Shown one piece after another: positions 16,853-24,016 of a stretch of DNA of 64,000 nucleotides (position 1 is its first letter; each line of letters opens with the position of its first letter). The stretch is from Bacteroides sp. 51 (GTDB lineage Bacteria; Bacteroidota; Bacteroidia; Bacteroidales; Bacteroidaceae): NCBI RefSeq assembly GCF_010500965.1, contig NZ_QVMI01000003.1, forward strand, positions 124,001-188,000, given 5' to 3'. A program made the translations under genes and the position numbers. The notes under the pieces are model-generated. The model worked only from the letters and a program-made list of their open reading frames with translations. It ran no database searches and was not told where the DNA came from.

Positions 16853-16860
16853 TAAATTTG
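16853..16860 (+). promoter_or_regulatory. Predicted -7 box for the small lipoprotein gene
   Basis: TAAATTTG is an exact TAnnTTTG match, about 50 bases before the ATG at 16912. The upstream element is poor. Confidence 0.5.
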
Positions 16861-16911
16861 CATCGTTTTATTAAGCACTAGATTGTATTATAGATTTAAA
16901 AGCAAAAGAAA

Positions 16912-17121
16912 ATGAAAAAATTAGTATTTATGTTCGTTGCTATCGCTGCTATGTCTCTGGCATCTTGCGGTAACAAAAAGGCTGATGCAGAAAAAGCTAC
17001 TGCTGATTCTATCCGCATCGCCGATTCTATCGCAGCTGTAGAAGCTGTTGCTGCTGCTGAAGCAGAGGCTGCTGCTGACACTATTGTAGTAGTTGAAGAA
17101 GAAGTAGTTGTAGCTGAATAA
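16912..17121 (+). CDS. Small Ala/Glu/Val-rich lipoprotein
   Basis: A 69-residue protein with a signal peptide and lipobox (MSLASC, cysteine at residue 19), so the mature lipoprotein is about 50 residues. The rest is low complexity: KKADAEKATADS, then repeated ADSI and runs of Ala/Glu, ending in EEEVVVAE. It should be highly acidic and helical. I do not recognise a function. The use of GCT and GAA codons, a good promoter and a strong terminator suggest high expression. Similar tiny acidic lipoproteins occur near translation genes in Bacteroidales, but this is only a general impression. Confidence 0.8.
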   Translation: MKKLVFMFVAIAAMSLASCGNKKADAEKATADSIRIADSIAAVEAVAAAEAEAAADTIVVVEEEVVVAE

Positions 17122-17148
17122 GCCGAACTAACTAATCTGAGAGAATTG

Positions 17149-17184
17149 AAAGTCTGTCGTGCTAAAGCACTCCAGACTTTTTTT
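17149..17184 (+). terminator. Intrinsic terminator after the small lipoprotein gene
   Basis: AAGTCTG, then GTGCT/AGCAC, then CAGACTT form a strong stem followed by a run of seven T. Confidence 0.9.
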
Positions 17185-17259
17185 ATGCACTTATAGCAGT
17201 TAAATAGAATCAAGAAAAAAGTTGGTTGCTAATTATTGTATAGTTACTATGTGGTTGGG

Positions 17260-17294
17260 ATGCCCTAGGCATTCCAATGATTTGCCTAGGGCAT
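17260..17294. repeat. Perfect 12-base inverted repeat around CCTAGG
   Basis: ATGCCCTAGGCA (17260-17271) and TGCCTAGGGCAT (17283-17294) are exact reverse complements with an 11-base loop. The CCTAGG palindromes are 21 bases apart. No T-run follows. Function unknown; it may be a decayed member of the 22-23-base palindromic arrays seen elsewhere. Confidence 0.8.
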
Positions 17295-17380
17295 TTCACT
17301 AGGATGGCACCGACCTTTTTTAGAAATAAAATAAAGAGAAATTTTACTAGTCCACCTAATTTTCTGCTGATCCTAAATAT

Positions 17381-17440
17381 CACCATATAGAAAGAAAAAA
17401 GACCGGCCCTTTGGCTGGTCTTTTTTCTTTCTATATGGTG
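17381..17440 (-). terminator. Very long terminator hairpin of the rpsF-rpsR-rplI operon
   Basis: CACCATATAGAAAGAAAAAA at 17381-17400 pairs with the complementary arm ending at 17440, and the core is GACCGGCC ctt GGCTGGTC. The stem is about 28 base pairs and contains A/T-runs that serve as U-runs in either direction. It begins 11 bases after the rplI stop. Confidence 0.9.
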
Positions 17441-17451
17441 TTGATAACTGA

Positions 17452-17895
17452 TTACTCAGCAACAACTTCAAATGGAATTTCAACAGAAACTTCTTTGTGA
17501 AGTTTTACAACTGCTTTATAAGCTCCAACTTCTTTCACTGCGTCTTTTACAACAATAGTCTTTCTGTCGATGTCGAAACCCTTTTTCGTCAATTCTTCAG
17601 CAATCTGAATGTTACCAACAGAGCCAAAAATAGTACCGGTTGAACTAACTTTAGTTGCAATAGTTAAAGTTACACCTTCCAACTTAGCAGCCACTGCTTC
17701 TGCATCTTTCTTGATTTTCTCAAGTTTGTGTGCACGTTGCTTCAAGTCTTCAGCCAACATTTTCTTTGCAGAAGGAGATGCGATAACCGCTTTTCCTGTA
17801 GGGATCAGATAATTACGTCCATAACCAGATTTAACTGTTACGATATCGTTCTTATAACCCAAGTTTATTATGTCTTCTTTCAATATAATTTCCAT
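17452..17895 (-). CDS. rplI: 50S ribosomal protein L9
   Basis: A 147-residue L9 of normal length. The N-terminal rRNA-binding domain (MEIILKEDIINLGYKNDIVTVKSGYGRNYLIPTGKA region) is followed by a long charged connecting helix and the C-terminal domain. It sits near the L1 stalk of the large subunit. It is the last gene of the rpsF-rpsR-rplI operon, 16 bases after rpsR. Confidence 0.98.
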   Translation of the reverse strand: MEIILKEDIINLGYKNDIVTVKSGYGRNYLIPTGKAVIASPSAKKMLAEDLKQRAHKLEKIKKDAEAVAAKLEGVTLTIATKVSSTGTIFGSVGNIQIAEELTKKGFDIDRKTIVVKDAVKEVGAYKAVVKLHKEVSVEIPFEVVAE

Positions 17896-17911
17896 ACTTT
17901 TCCTCCTTCTA

Positions 17912-18184
17912 TTATTTCATCATGTCGGTTACGAATGGGAGTAACGCCAAGTGACGCGCTCTTTTAACAGCCTGAGCAATTCTGCGTTGGAACTTCAAAG
18001 AAGTACCTGTGATACGACGAGGAAGGATCTTTCCTTGTTCGTTCAAGAATTTCTTCAGGAATTCGGGATCTTTGTAGTCGATATACTTGATTCCGCTCTT
18101 TTTGAAACGGCAGTATTTTTTCTTCTTTACATCTACTGATGGGGGAGTCAAATATCTGATTTCCGATTGATTTTGCTGTGCCAT
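17912..18184 (-). CDS. rpsR: 30S ribosomal protein S18
   Basis: A 90-residue S18 with the conserved [14 protein letters not shown] and [18 protein letters not shown] blocks. It binds S6 on the platform of the small subunit. It lies two bases after rpsF and is co-transcribed with it. Confidence 0.98.
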   Translation of the reverse strand: MAQQNQSEIRYLTPPSVDVKKKKYCRFKKSGIKYIDYKDPEFLKKFLNEQGKILPRRITGTSLKFQRRIAQAVKRARHLALLPFVTDMMK

Positions 18185-18186
18185 GA

Positions 18187-18534
18187 TTAGTTTTCCTCCT
18201 TTTTAGTTGATTTCACATTTCTTCTTTTCGCTGCGTATTCAGCAGCATACTTATCCATTCTGAAGGTCAGGAAACGGATCACACGTTCGTCACGACGGAA
18301 GTTCAATTCCAGCTTTTCGATTGTTTCAGGATTAGCTTTGAACTCTACCAACTGATAAAATCCAGTTGATTTCTTTTGAATTGGGTAAGCCAGTTTCTTC
18401 AAGCCCCAGTTCTCTTCATTGATAATTTCAGCACCTTCTTCTTTAAGAATACCAGTGAACTTTTCTACCGCTTCCTTCATCTGTACATCAGACAAAACGG
18501 GAGTCAAAATGAAAACGGTTTCGTATTGATTCAT
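18187..18534 (-). CDS. rpsF: 30S ribosomal protein S6
   Basis: A 115-residue S6 starting [16 protein letters not shown], with [22 protein letters not shown] and the basic C-terminal tail. It forms a dimer with S18. It is the first gene of a three-gene ribosomal operon with a consensus promoter upstream. No single-strand-binding protein gene lies between rpsF and rpsR, unlike in many other phyla. Confidence 0.98.
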   Translation of the reverse strand: MNQYETVFILTPVLSDVQMKEAVEKFTGILKEEGAEIINEENWGLKKLAYPIQKKSTGFYQLVEFKANPETIEKLELNFRRDERVIRFLTFRMDKYAAEYAAKRRNVKSTKKEEN

Positions 18535-18579
18535 ACTTGATTAATTAAAAAATGATTTAATTTTTAATATTTGCGAGCG

Positions 18580-18611
18580 CAAAGGTAGAGATTTTATCCG
18601 TAAACACCAAA
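18580..18611 (-). promoter_or_regulatory. Predicted promoter of the rpsF operon
   Basis: On the minus strand TTTG (18608-18611), 20 bases, then TACCTTTG (18580-18587): an exact match to the Bacteroidetes consensus in both boxes and spacing. The leader is about 40 bases. The -33 box touches the left arm of heptamer element C. Confidence 0.8.
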
Positions 18612-18612
18612 T

Positions 18613-18748
18613 GAATTGAGAATGGAAAATGGAAAACAGATAATTAATTGTTGAAAATATATAAGAAGACGGCATTTAATCCATTGTTTACTTAAACAAA
18701 CTTATACGGGTTTGAATTCTCAATTCTCCATTTCCAATTCTCAATTTA
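18613..18748. repeat. Heptamer inverted-repeat element C
   Basis: The left arm (18613-18637) has TTGAGAA/TGGAAAA heptamers and the right arm (18714-18748) the inverted GAATTCT, CAATTCT, CCATTTC units. The loop is 76 bases, much longer than in other members. It lies between divergent rpsF and marR genes. Confidence 0.75.
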
Positions 18749-18786
18749 AAGAAGTAACTTTGTCTAGTTGTTTAAGCAATAATTTC

Positions 18787-19233
18787 ATGATAGAGCAATT
18801 TGACTTTGACATTAAGCTGATCTTCGCCATACTGAATGGAAAAGTTTCGGCGGCAATTAATAGAAAACTATATCGTAACTTCAGGCAGAACGGGTTGGAA
18901 ATCACTCCGGAACAGTGGACTGTCTTAATCTTTTTGTGGGAAAAAGACGGAGTTACCCAGCAAGAGTTGTGCAATGCAACTTTTAAAGACAAACCCAGCA
19001 TGACGCGCCTTATCGACAATATGGAACGCCAGCACCTGGTGGTTCGCATATCCGACAAGGCGGATCGTAGAACCAACCTCATCCATCTGACCAAAACCGG
19101 GAAGGATATGGAAGAGAAAGCACGAGCTATTTCCACTCAAACACTTAAGGAAGCACTGAACAATGTAACTCTTGAAGAACTACGCGTAAGTCAGGATGTA
19201 CTACGAAAAATATTCTTCAATACCAAAGATTGA
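18787..19233 (+). CDS. MarR-family transcriptional regulator
   Basis: A 148-residue winged-helix protein. The recognition helix region is GVTQQELCNATFKDKPSMTRLIDNME and the wing is RISDKADRRTNLIHLTKTG. MarR proteins bind palindromic operators as dimers and release them on binding small phenolic or lipophilic ligands or on oxidation. I chose ATG 18787 (MIEQFDFDIKL); the frame is open upstream to 18712, but that part is encoded by the heptamer repeat and is unlikely to be translated. The target genes are unknown. Confidence 0.9.
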   Translation: MIEQFDFDIKLIFAILNGKVSAAINRKLYRNFRQNGLEITPEQWTVLIFLWEKDGVTQQELCNATFKDKPSMTRLIDNMERQHLVVRISDKADRRTNLIHLTKTGKDMEEKARAISTQTLKEALNNVTLEELRVSQDVLRKIFFNTKD

Positions 19234-19375
19234 GTATCTATTTGATTCAGAATGTGCTCCTTGCATTAACTATTTAGATTGATTAATGTTTTTTTTGCAG
19301 AAATAATTTTCCTCGTTAAATAATTATGCTTTAATTTGCGAGTAGGAATATAATAACTATTTAAAATACACACAA

Positions 19376-19552
19376 ATGAAAGGTTTATTAAAGAATCTGG
19401 GAATACTACTCATTCTAGCTGGTGCTATTACACTGATAGCTTGTGCATTCACAGGCAATGTAAATAACAACTCTATCTTAGGTGGTTCGGTTGTTGCAGT
19501 AGTTGTTGGTTTGATTACTTATATTATTATCAATAAAAGAATCACCGATTAA
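19376..19552 (+). CDS. 58-residue two-helix membrane protein
   Basis: ATG 19376 opens a 58-codon frame starting MKGLLKNLGILLILAGAI and ending INKRITD. Two hydrophobic segments (about residues 6-25 and 34-53) are joined by a polar turn FTGNVNNNSILGG, and both ends are positively charged, so a hairpin in the inner membrane is likely. A strong terminator follows 26 bases after the stop, supporting a real gene. Function unknown; small membrane proteins of this type are common and uncharacterised in Bacteroidales. Confidence 0.75.
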   Translation: MKGLLKNLGILLILAGAITLIACAFTGNVNNNSILGGSVVAVVVGLITYIIINKRITD

Positions 19553-19578
19553 GGTTCCCTTAGAAAACATCACGAAAT

Positions 19579-19613
19579 AAAAAGGAGAAGTCTATAAAAG
19601 GCTTCTCCTTTTT
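19579..19613 (+). terminator. Intrinsic terminator after the 58-residue membrane protein
   Basis: AAAAAGGAGAAG and CTTCTCCTTTTT form a 12-base-pair stem with a 10-11-base loop, ending in T-residues. Confidence 0.9.
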
Positions 19614-19657
19614 GTATTCAAATATCACAAACGTAGTCGGGGTGAGGCCGTAAAACC

Positions 19658-19762
19658 TTAAGAAATAAATAAAACAGTATCTAACCCACTCCTCATAATC
19701 CTTCTGAACTGTTCATCATCCTCAGCAGTTCCATAACCTTTAGGATGATAAAACGTAAGAGC
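19658..19762 (-). pseudogene. Open frame continuing past the integrase stop (foreign-looking fragment)
   Basis: Directly after the integrase TAA the same frame reads 34 codons, beginning ALTFYHPKGYGT and containing AEDDEQFRRIMRSGLDT, before a TAA at 19658-19660. The composition looks protein-like but is not an integrase C-terminus. I do not recognise the family. It may be a piece of another gene joined by a deletion. Confidence 0.35.
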
Positions 19763-20908
19763 TTAAATATTGAGGGATTTCTCGATAGTAGCCCACATGT
19801 GCCGCGCCGCATGCATACTTATCGTTTTATCTATCCCCGCCAGAATGGAAAGCTCTTTCATCCGGTTGTTCTGCGTACGCAGGACAGTTTCATAGTGAAC
19901 ATATGAAGGTTTGTCCAGTTGGCGAATAAGGGGAAATACATAGGGCGAATCCGAAGCTTCATCGGCAAAACTATCGATAATGGATTGCATCGGAGTTATA
20001 ATCCGTATATCAATCTGCTGGTCGGTCTTTTTGCAGGAATATCGGATAAAGTTACCCTGGATATCCGACTTCTTCAGGTAGGCCAGGTCCACGAAGCACA
20101 TCCCCCGTGCATACAAACAGAAGCTAAAATAGCGCTGGGTATCCCACAGGTTTTTAAAGTAAGCATATTCACGGCTACCGGGTGGCTTGCCACGCAGGAG
20201 GTCCTCAAAATCAATATTGAGCAGCTGGCGGATTTCATCCATGGAAGGCGCCTGCACCACCGTTTTTACCACTCCGGTAAACACATCCGCAAATGGGTTC
20301 TCTTCATTGCGAGCGATAATCAGCTTTTCCTGTACGGCTTTGTTATAGATTGCCTGCAGGTTGCGCATATAGTAGGATATGGTATTCAGCATCCGCCCCT
20401 CATTTTTCAGATAGCTCTCAAAGTCTTTGATCAGGCGGGCATTGATTCCGGTCAAGGGAATATCGCTCTTCTTGAGAAAGGAGAACAAACCATGGGTTAC
20501 CGTACGGTAAGAACGCGCCGCACGGATCTGACCACGTGACATCAGGGTGTTAGCCAAAGTTTCGACATACTCCTGCAAGGAACTTTCATCATGCTCCGGC
20601 TGAAGGAGCCCCAACAGGTTGTCGAGCGAATAGCGTCCTTTGCTTTCGAGCGATAGGATAAGACCGTTTATTAAACTTTTTTCATCGTTAATCCTGGAAA
20701 TAACAGCTCTCAGGTAAATGGCCCGACTGGGATTATCGGAGGGAATCAGGATACTGTGTGTGTCCTGATCCCATTCATCGGACATAATACGACAACCTTT
20801 TAATGTGATTGTTTTTACTTTCCGTTCATGAATCAAACGCAAGGATAAACTGCCCGCATGTCGCCCTTTCCGGGCGGAAGGGCGATAAACTAATGTGATA
20901 CTTGCCAT
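19763..20908 (-). pseudogene. Truncated tyrosine recombinase (integrase)
   Basis: The 381 residues from ATG 20908 show a Bacteroidetes integrase layout: an N-terminal arm-binding region (MASITLVYRPSARKGRHAG), a phage_int_SAM-type core-binding domain (about residues 105-215) and a catalytic domain with the first arginine in CLYARGMCFVDLAYL and the HAARHMW box. The frame stops after WATIEKSLNI, so the last catalytic arginine-tyrosine region, including the tyrosine nucleophile and the GHSS-type segment, is absent. It should not be able to cut DNA. A TTG at 20935 would add nine residues. It is a relic of an integrated element. Confidence 0.85.
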
Positions 20909-21409
20909 AGATCTTTTGTTTTTAAGTTTATGCAAAATTACTACATTAGAATAACAAAAGACAAAAAAAAGTAAGACAATTATTATCGGATTCTCTTTTT
21001 ACTTTCGAAAGAATCAACAATCGCTTGTTTGATTTTGACAACAGTTCTACATCGAAATGGCACAATAACGCCCTAAAAGCCACCCTGACTCTCATTAGAG
21101 AAGGTGCTGGCAAATACATAGAATTAGTAAATTTGCACAACACAACACATCGAGGTACTATATCCGGTTTCTATATTTATGAGGTTTCTTACGCTGACGC
21201 CACTCTGCTTAGCTACATCTTTCCGGATTAACCGGATTTGCTCTACTCTGACCTTATAGAGGTAGTTGCCAATGAGTTGCTTCATATCCAACGCCCGGAC
21301 TCTATATTTATTACCCGCAATTATCAAATACAAAAGTAACATAAGCAAGAACATACAGGTTTGTAGAATCCTGCAAATGCATTATGGCAAAGATTTGCAG
21401 CAGATTACA
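20909..21409. other. Decayed region upstream of the integrase relic
   Basis: About 500 bases with no intact gene, apart from the helix-turn-helix remnant listed separately and a small dyad (CTGCAAAT at 21371 and ATTTGCAG at 21392). I did not find direct repeats that could be attachment sites. Confidence 0.5.
21124..21285 (-). pseudogene. Remnant of an XRE-type helix-turn-helix regulator
   Basis: From Met at 21285 the frame reads MKQLIGNYLYKVRVEQIRLI and then RKDVAKQSGVSVRNLINIETG, which matches the helix 2-turn-helix 3 pattern of XRE/Cro domains (V-A-x-x-S-G-V-S-x-x-x-L-x-x-I-E-x-G). The frame then loses the family pattern and stops at 21124, so the domain is cut short. It probably belonged to the same vanished element as the integrase. 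Confidence 0.45.
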
Positions 21410-21417
21410 AATAAAAG

Positions 21418-21448
21418 AAGAGGCCATTTAAGTGATTAAACAGCCTCT
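21418..21448 (-). terminator. Terminator of the rprX-rprY operon
   Basis: On the minus strand AGAGGCTGTTTAA and TTAAATGGCCTCT form a stem with a four-base loop, followed by TCTTTTATTT. It lies about 70 bases after the rprY stop. Confidence 0.7.
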
Positions 21449-21500
21449 CATTCTATATATTACTCTCACTTAAGAACAGCGCAGCGCGGCTTGCAGCCAC

Positions 21501-21520
21501 TGGCAGCGGCACCTTGCCGC
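21501..21520. repeat. GC-rich dispersed repeat, copy 1
   Basis: TGGCAGCGGCACCTTGCCGC, identical over 20 bases to 42038-42057. It contains the self-complementary GCGGCA cct TGCCGC. It abuts the rprY stop codon. Confidence 0.85.
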
Positions 21521-22218
21521 TATTCGGTTTCCGGAGTGATGAGTTTGTATCCTTTGCCGTGGATGTTGATGATCTCGATTGTTGGATCGGCTTTCAGGTG
21601 CTTACGTAGTTTGGTGATGTATACGTCCATACTACGGGCATTGAAATAGTTATCATCAATCCAAATTGTTTTCAAAGCGAAATCGCGTTGCAGGATTTCG
21701 TTTGCATGAGCACAGAGTAAAGCCAACAGTTCAGACTCCTTAGTTGTCAGTTTCGTACTTTCGCCATCAATAGAAAGAATCTGCTTCTGGGTATCGAACG
21801 TAAACTTACCAATGCGGTAAATGCTGCTTTCTTTATTCTTCTTCCCTTTCGTACGACGGAGGATCGCTTCAATTCTGAAGGTCAACTCTTCCATACTGAA
21901 CGGTTTAGTAATATAATCGTCGGCTCCGATTTTAAAGCCTTCCAATATATCATCCTTCAATGTTTTTGCAGTTAAAAATATGATTGGAATATCCGCATTT
22001 ACAGCACGTACTTCCTGCGCCAATGTAAATCCGTCTTTTTTAGGCATCATCACATCAAACAAGCATAAATCATATTTATTTTTCAAAAAAGCCTTGTATC
22101 CAGCTTCGCCATCCGAAAACAGTTCGGCAGTATACCCTTTAGCCTGCAAGTATTCTCTTAAAAGCATGCCAAGATTCTCATCATCTTCGCACATCAAAAT
22201 ACGCAATTTTTCTTCCAT
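21520..22218 (-). CDS. rprY: OmpR-family response regulator, RprY-like
   Basis: A 232-residue regulator with a receiver domain (acidic pocket EDDEN, phosphoacceptor Asp55 in LFDVMMPKKDG, Lys in ITKPF) and an OmpR-type winged-helix domain (LTTKESELLALLC, ARSMDVYITKLRKHL, IHGKGYKL). It follows the sensor kinase gene by four bases, so the two form an operon. In Bacteroides fragilis and Porphyromonas, RprX/RprY were described as a two-component system affecting tetracycline-related and stress or Na-transport genes; assignment here rests on sequence similarity as I recall it and on the gene pair. Confidence 0.88.
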   Translation of the reverse strand: MEEKLRILMCEDDENLGMLLREYLQAKGYTAELFSDGEAGYKAFLKNKYDLCLFDVMMPKKDGFTLAQEVRAVNADIPIIFLTAKTLKDDILEGFKIGADDYITKPFSMEELTFRIEAILRRTKGKKNKESSIYRIGKFTFDTQKQILSIDGESTKLTTKESELLALLCAHANEILQRDFALKTIWIDDNYFNARSMDVYITKLRKHLKADPTIEIINIHGKGYKLITPETE

Positions 22219-22222
22219 ATTC

Positions 22223-23752
22223 TCAGTTTTTTAGTAAAGGTAATGCAATTATAAATTTAGTTCCTACATTCAAGTCACTCTCCACGCGGATTGTTCCTTT
22301 ATGATCATGAATTATTTTCTTCACATAAGCTAATCCCAATCCGAATCCTTTCACATCATGAAGATTACCCGTATGTACCCGATAGAACTTATCAAAGATC
22401 TTTTTCAGGTTTTCTTTCTTAATACCGATTCCGTTATCCTGTATGGATATCATCAGTTTGCCCGGTTCGTTCCATGTCTTGATATCAAGTACCAGATCAT
22501 CTTCCGGTTTCTTATATTTCACCGCGTTATCCATCAGGTTGAATATCACATTGGTAATATGCATCTCATCCACGAAAATAATCGGGTCGGTAGCATCCAA
22601 ACTGGAGGTAATCTTTCCGTTATACCGTTCCACCTTCAATGTAAAGGTGTTGATTACTCCAGTAATCATTTCGTTGGCGTCGATCTCTTTCATCTTCAGA
22701 ATAGCCCTTTGTTTATCGAACATGGACATCTGAAGCACCTTCTCAACCTGGAACCGCAAGCGCTTCGTTTCATCATTAATCACTCCCGAAATATGTTGGA
22801 ACATCTGTGGAGATTTCCCTACAGCTGGGTCTTTCAACATCTGCGCAGCCAGTGATATGGTCGATATCGGTGTTTTAAACTCATGCGTCATATTATTGAT
22901 AAAGTCATTCTTCATTTCCGTAAGCTTCTTCTGGCGGAAGATGATGTAAATCGTAAATATGAACGTAATGAGCAATACAAAAGTGAACACCATGGAAGGT
23001 ATCATAAAACTCACCGAATCAAAGATTAAATCTCTCTTTGCCGGAAAGTGTACCTTCACCATACTCATTCGTGCTGGTGGATCATTCTGGAAAAGAATCT
23101 GACTATATGAGCTTTCGCTTCCTTTGTCTTCATAATCCGAACAACGATACACCTCACGCCCGTTTTTATCTATAACCGTAAAGTGATACGGTATGTTTAT
23201 TCCATTGTTTACAAACTCCGACTTGAGATGGTTGTCTAGCTTCTTAAAATCAATTCGTTCCTCCAGCGGCCTGTCACTAGCCCGGCGTAACATTTGCCAA
23301 ACCACCTCGTCGAGCAAATAACGTTGGTATTGAAAGCGGTTCTTTATCGCTTCCGTCAGATTTTTCGAGGTCTGCGGAATCGTATTCTTTCCCGTGATCC
23401 TCACTTTCGAAAGCGTAGAAGGCTTAGTTGTTATCGTTTTCAGTTCAAACGCAGTTATTGACCCATCAGGGGCAATAGAATATTGTTTAGTCTGCTGAAT
23501 GATATCTTCACTAGCCGATGACTGCGCTAAAGCCCTGGCTTCCGTTTCATTTACGTCATTAATAAGCCATTGCCTCGTCTCCTCAAGCTCCATATACTTC
23601 GAAACCTGATATAAGCTTCGTTGTACGGAATCATCAAATCGTTCGTTACGCATCTTCACCATTTCCTCAATGTAACTTACCTGCAAATAAAGCAAGCTGA
23701 GGAAGGAAAGTCCCATAACAACACCCAAAATCCAAATCGTTGACTTTTTCAT
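22223..23752 (-). CDS. rprX: Sensor histidine kinase, RprX-like
   Basis: A 509-residue membrane kinase. A first membrane segment (about residues 6-26) and a second (about 245-268) flank a periplasmic sensor domain. The H-box is NMTHEFKTPISTIS, the N-box NLMDNAVKYKKP, and the G-boxes DNGIGI and GFGLGLAYV, so all catalytic parts are present. No HAMP domain is obvious between the second helix and the H-box. It should phosphorylate the adjacent RprY-like regulator. The signal is not known. Confidence 0.9.
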   Translation of the reverse strand: MKKSTIWILGVVMGLSFLSLLYLQVSYIEEMVKMRNERFDDSVQRSLYQVSKYMELEETRQWLINDVNETEARALAQSSASEDIIQQTKQYSIAPDGSITAFELKTITTKPSTLSKVRITGKNTIPQTSKNLTEAIKNRFQYQRYLLDEVVWQMLRRASDRPLEERIDFKKLDNHLKSEFVNNGINIPYHFTVIDKNGREVYRCSDYEDKGSESSYSQILFQNDPPARMSMVKVHFPAKRDLIFDSVSFMIPSMVFTFVLLITFIFTIYIIFRQKKLTEMKNDFINNMTHEFKTPISTISLAAQMLKDPAVGKSPQMFQHISGVINDETKRLRFQVEKVLQMSMFDKQRAILKMKEIDANEMITGVINTFTLKVERYNGKITSSLDATDPIIFVDEMHITNVIFNLMDNAVKYKKPEDDLVLDIKTWNEPGKLMISIQDNGIGIKKENLKKIFDKFYRVHTGNLHDVKGFGLGLAYVKKIIHDHKGTIRVESDLNVGTKFIIALPLLKN

Positions 23753-23762
23753 ACCAACAAAA

Positions 23763-23830
23763 TTAACACTCCCTAATTAACACTCCTAACATATTAACCT
23801 GATTTAACCGAGGTTTTTCTTTAATTAACC
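23763..23830. promoter_or_regulatory. TTAAC direct repeats upstream of rprX
   Basis: TTAAC occurs at 23763, 23777, 23794, 23804 and 23825. The last three are TTAACC and are spaced 10 and 21 bases, close to one and two helical turns. OmpR-family regulators bind tandem repeats with this spacing, so autoregulation by RprY is possible. Confidence 0.35.
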
Positions 23831-23892
23831 GAAAGTGCAATTTTCATTCCGCTTTTTAGTAGTTACAACAAAATATAATGCCTTTTGGTTTG

Positions 23893-23900
23893 CAAATTTA
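23893..23900 (-). promoter_or_regulatory. Predicted -7 box for rprX-rprY
   Basis: TAAATTTG on the minus strand, exact match to TAnnTTTG, about 140 bases upstream of the rprX start. The TTAACC repeats lie downstream of it, in the leader. Confidence 0.4.
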
Positions 23901-23954
23901 ATAAAAAATTAAAGATTTCTTAAAGAAGCATTTGGTTTATACACCTTATTGAAA

Positions 23955-23997
23955 TAAAAACCGCCATTCCTTCTATTACGAAGGAACAGCGGCTTAC
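23955..23997 (-). terminator. Intrinsic terminator after the EF-G paralogue
   Basis: On the minus strand AAGCCGCTGTTCCTTC pairs with GAAGGAATGGCGGTT around a six-base loop, followed by TTTTATTT. Confidence 0.9.
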
Positions 23998-24016
23998 ATA
24001 TCTCAGCTACAGATAG

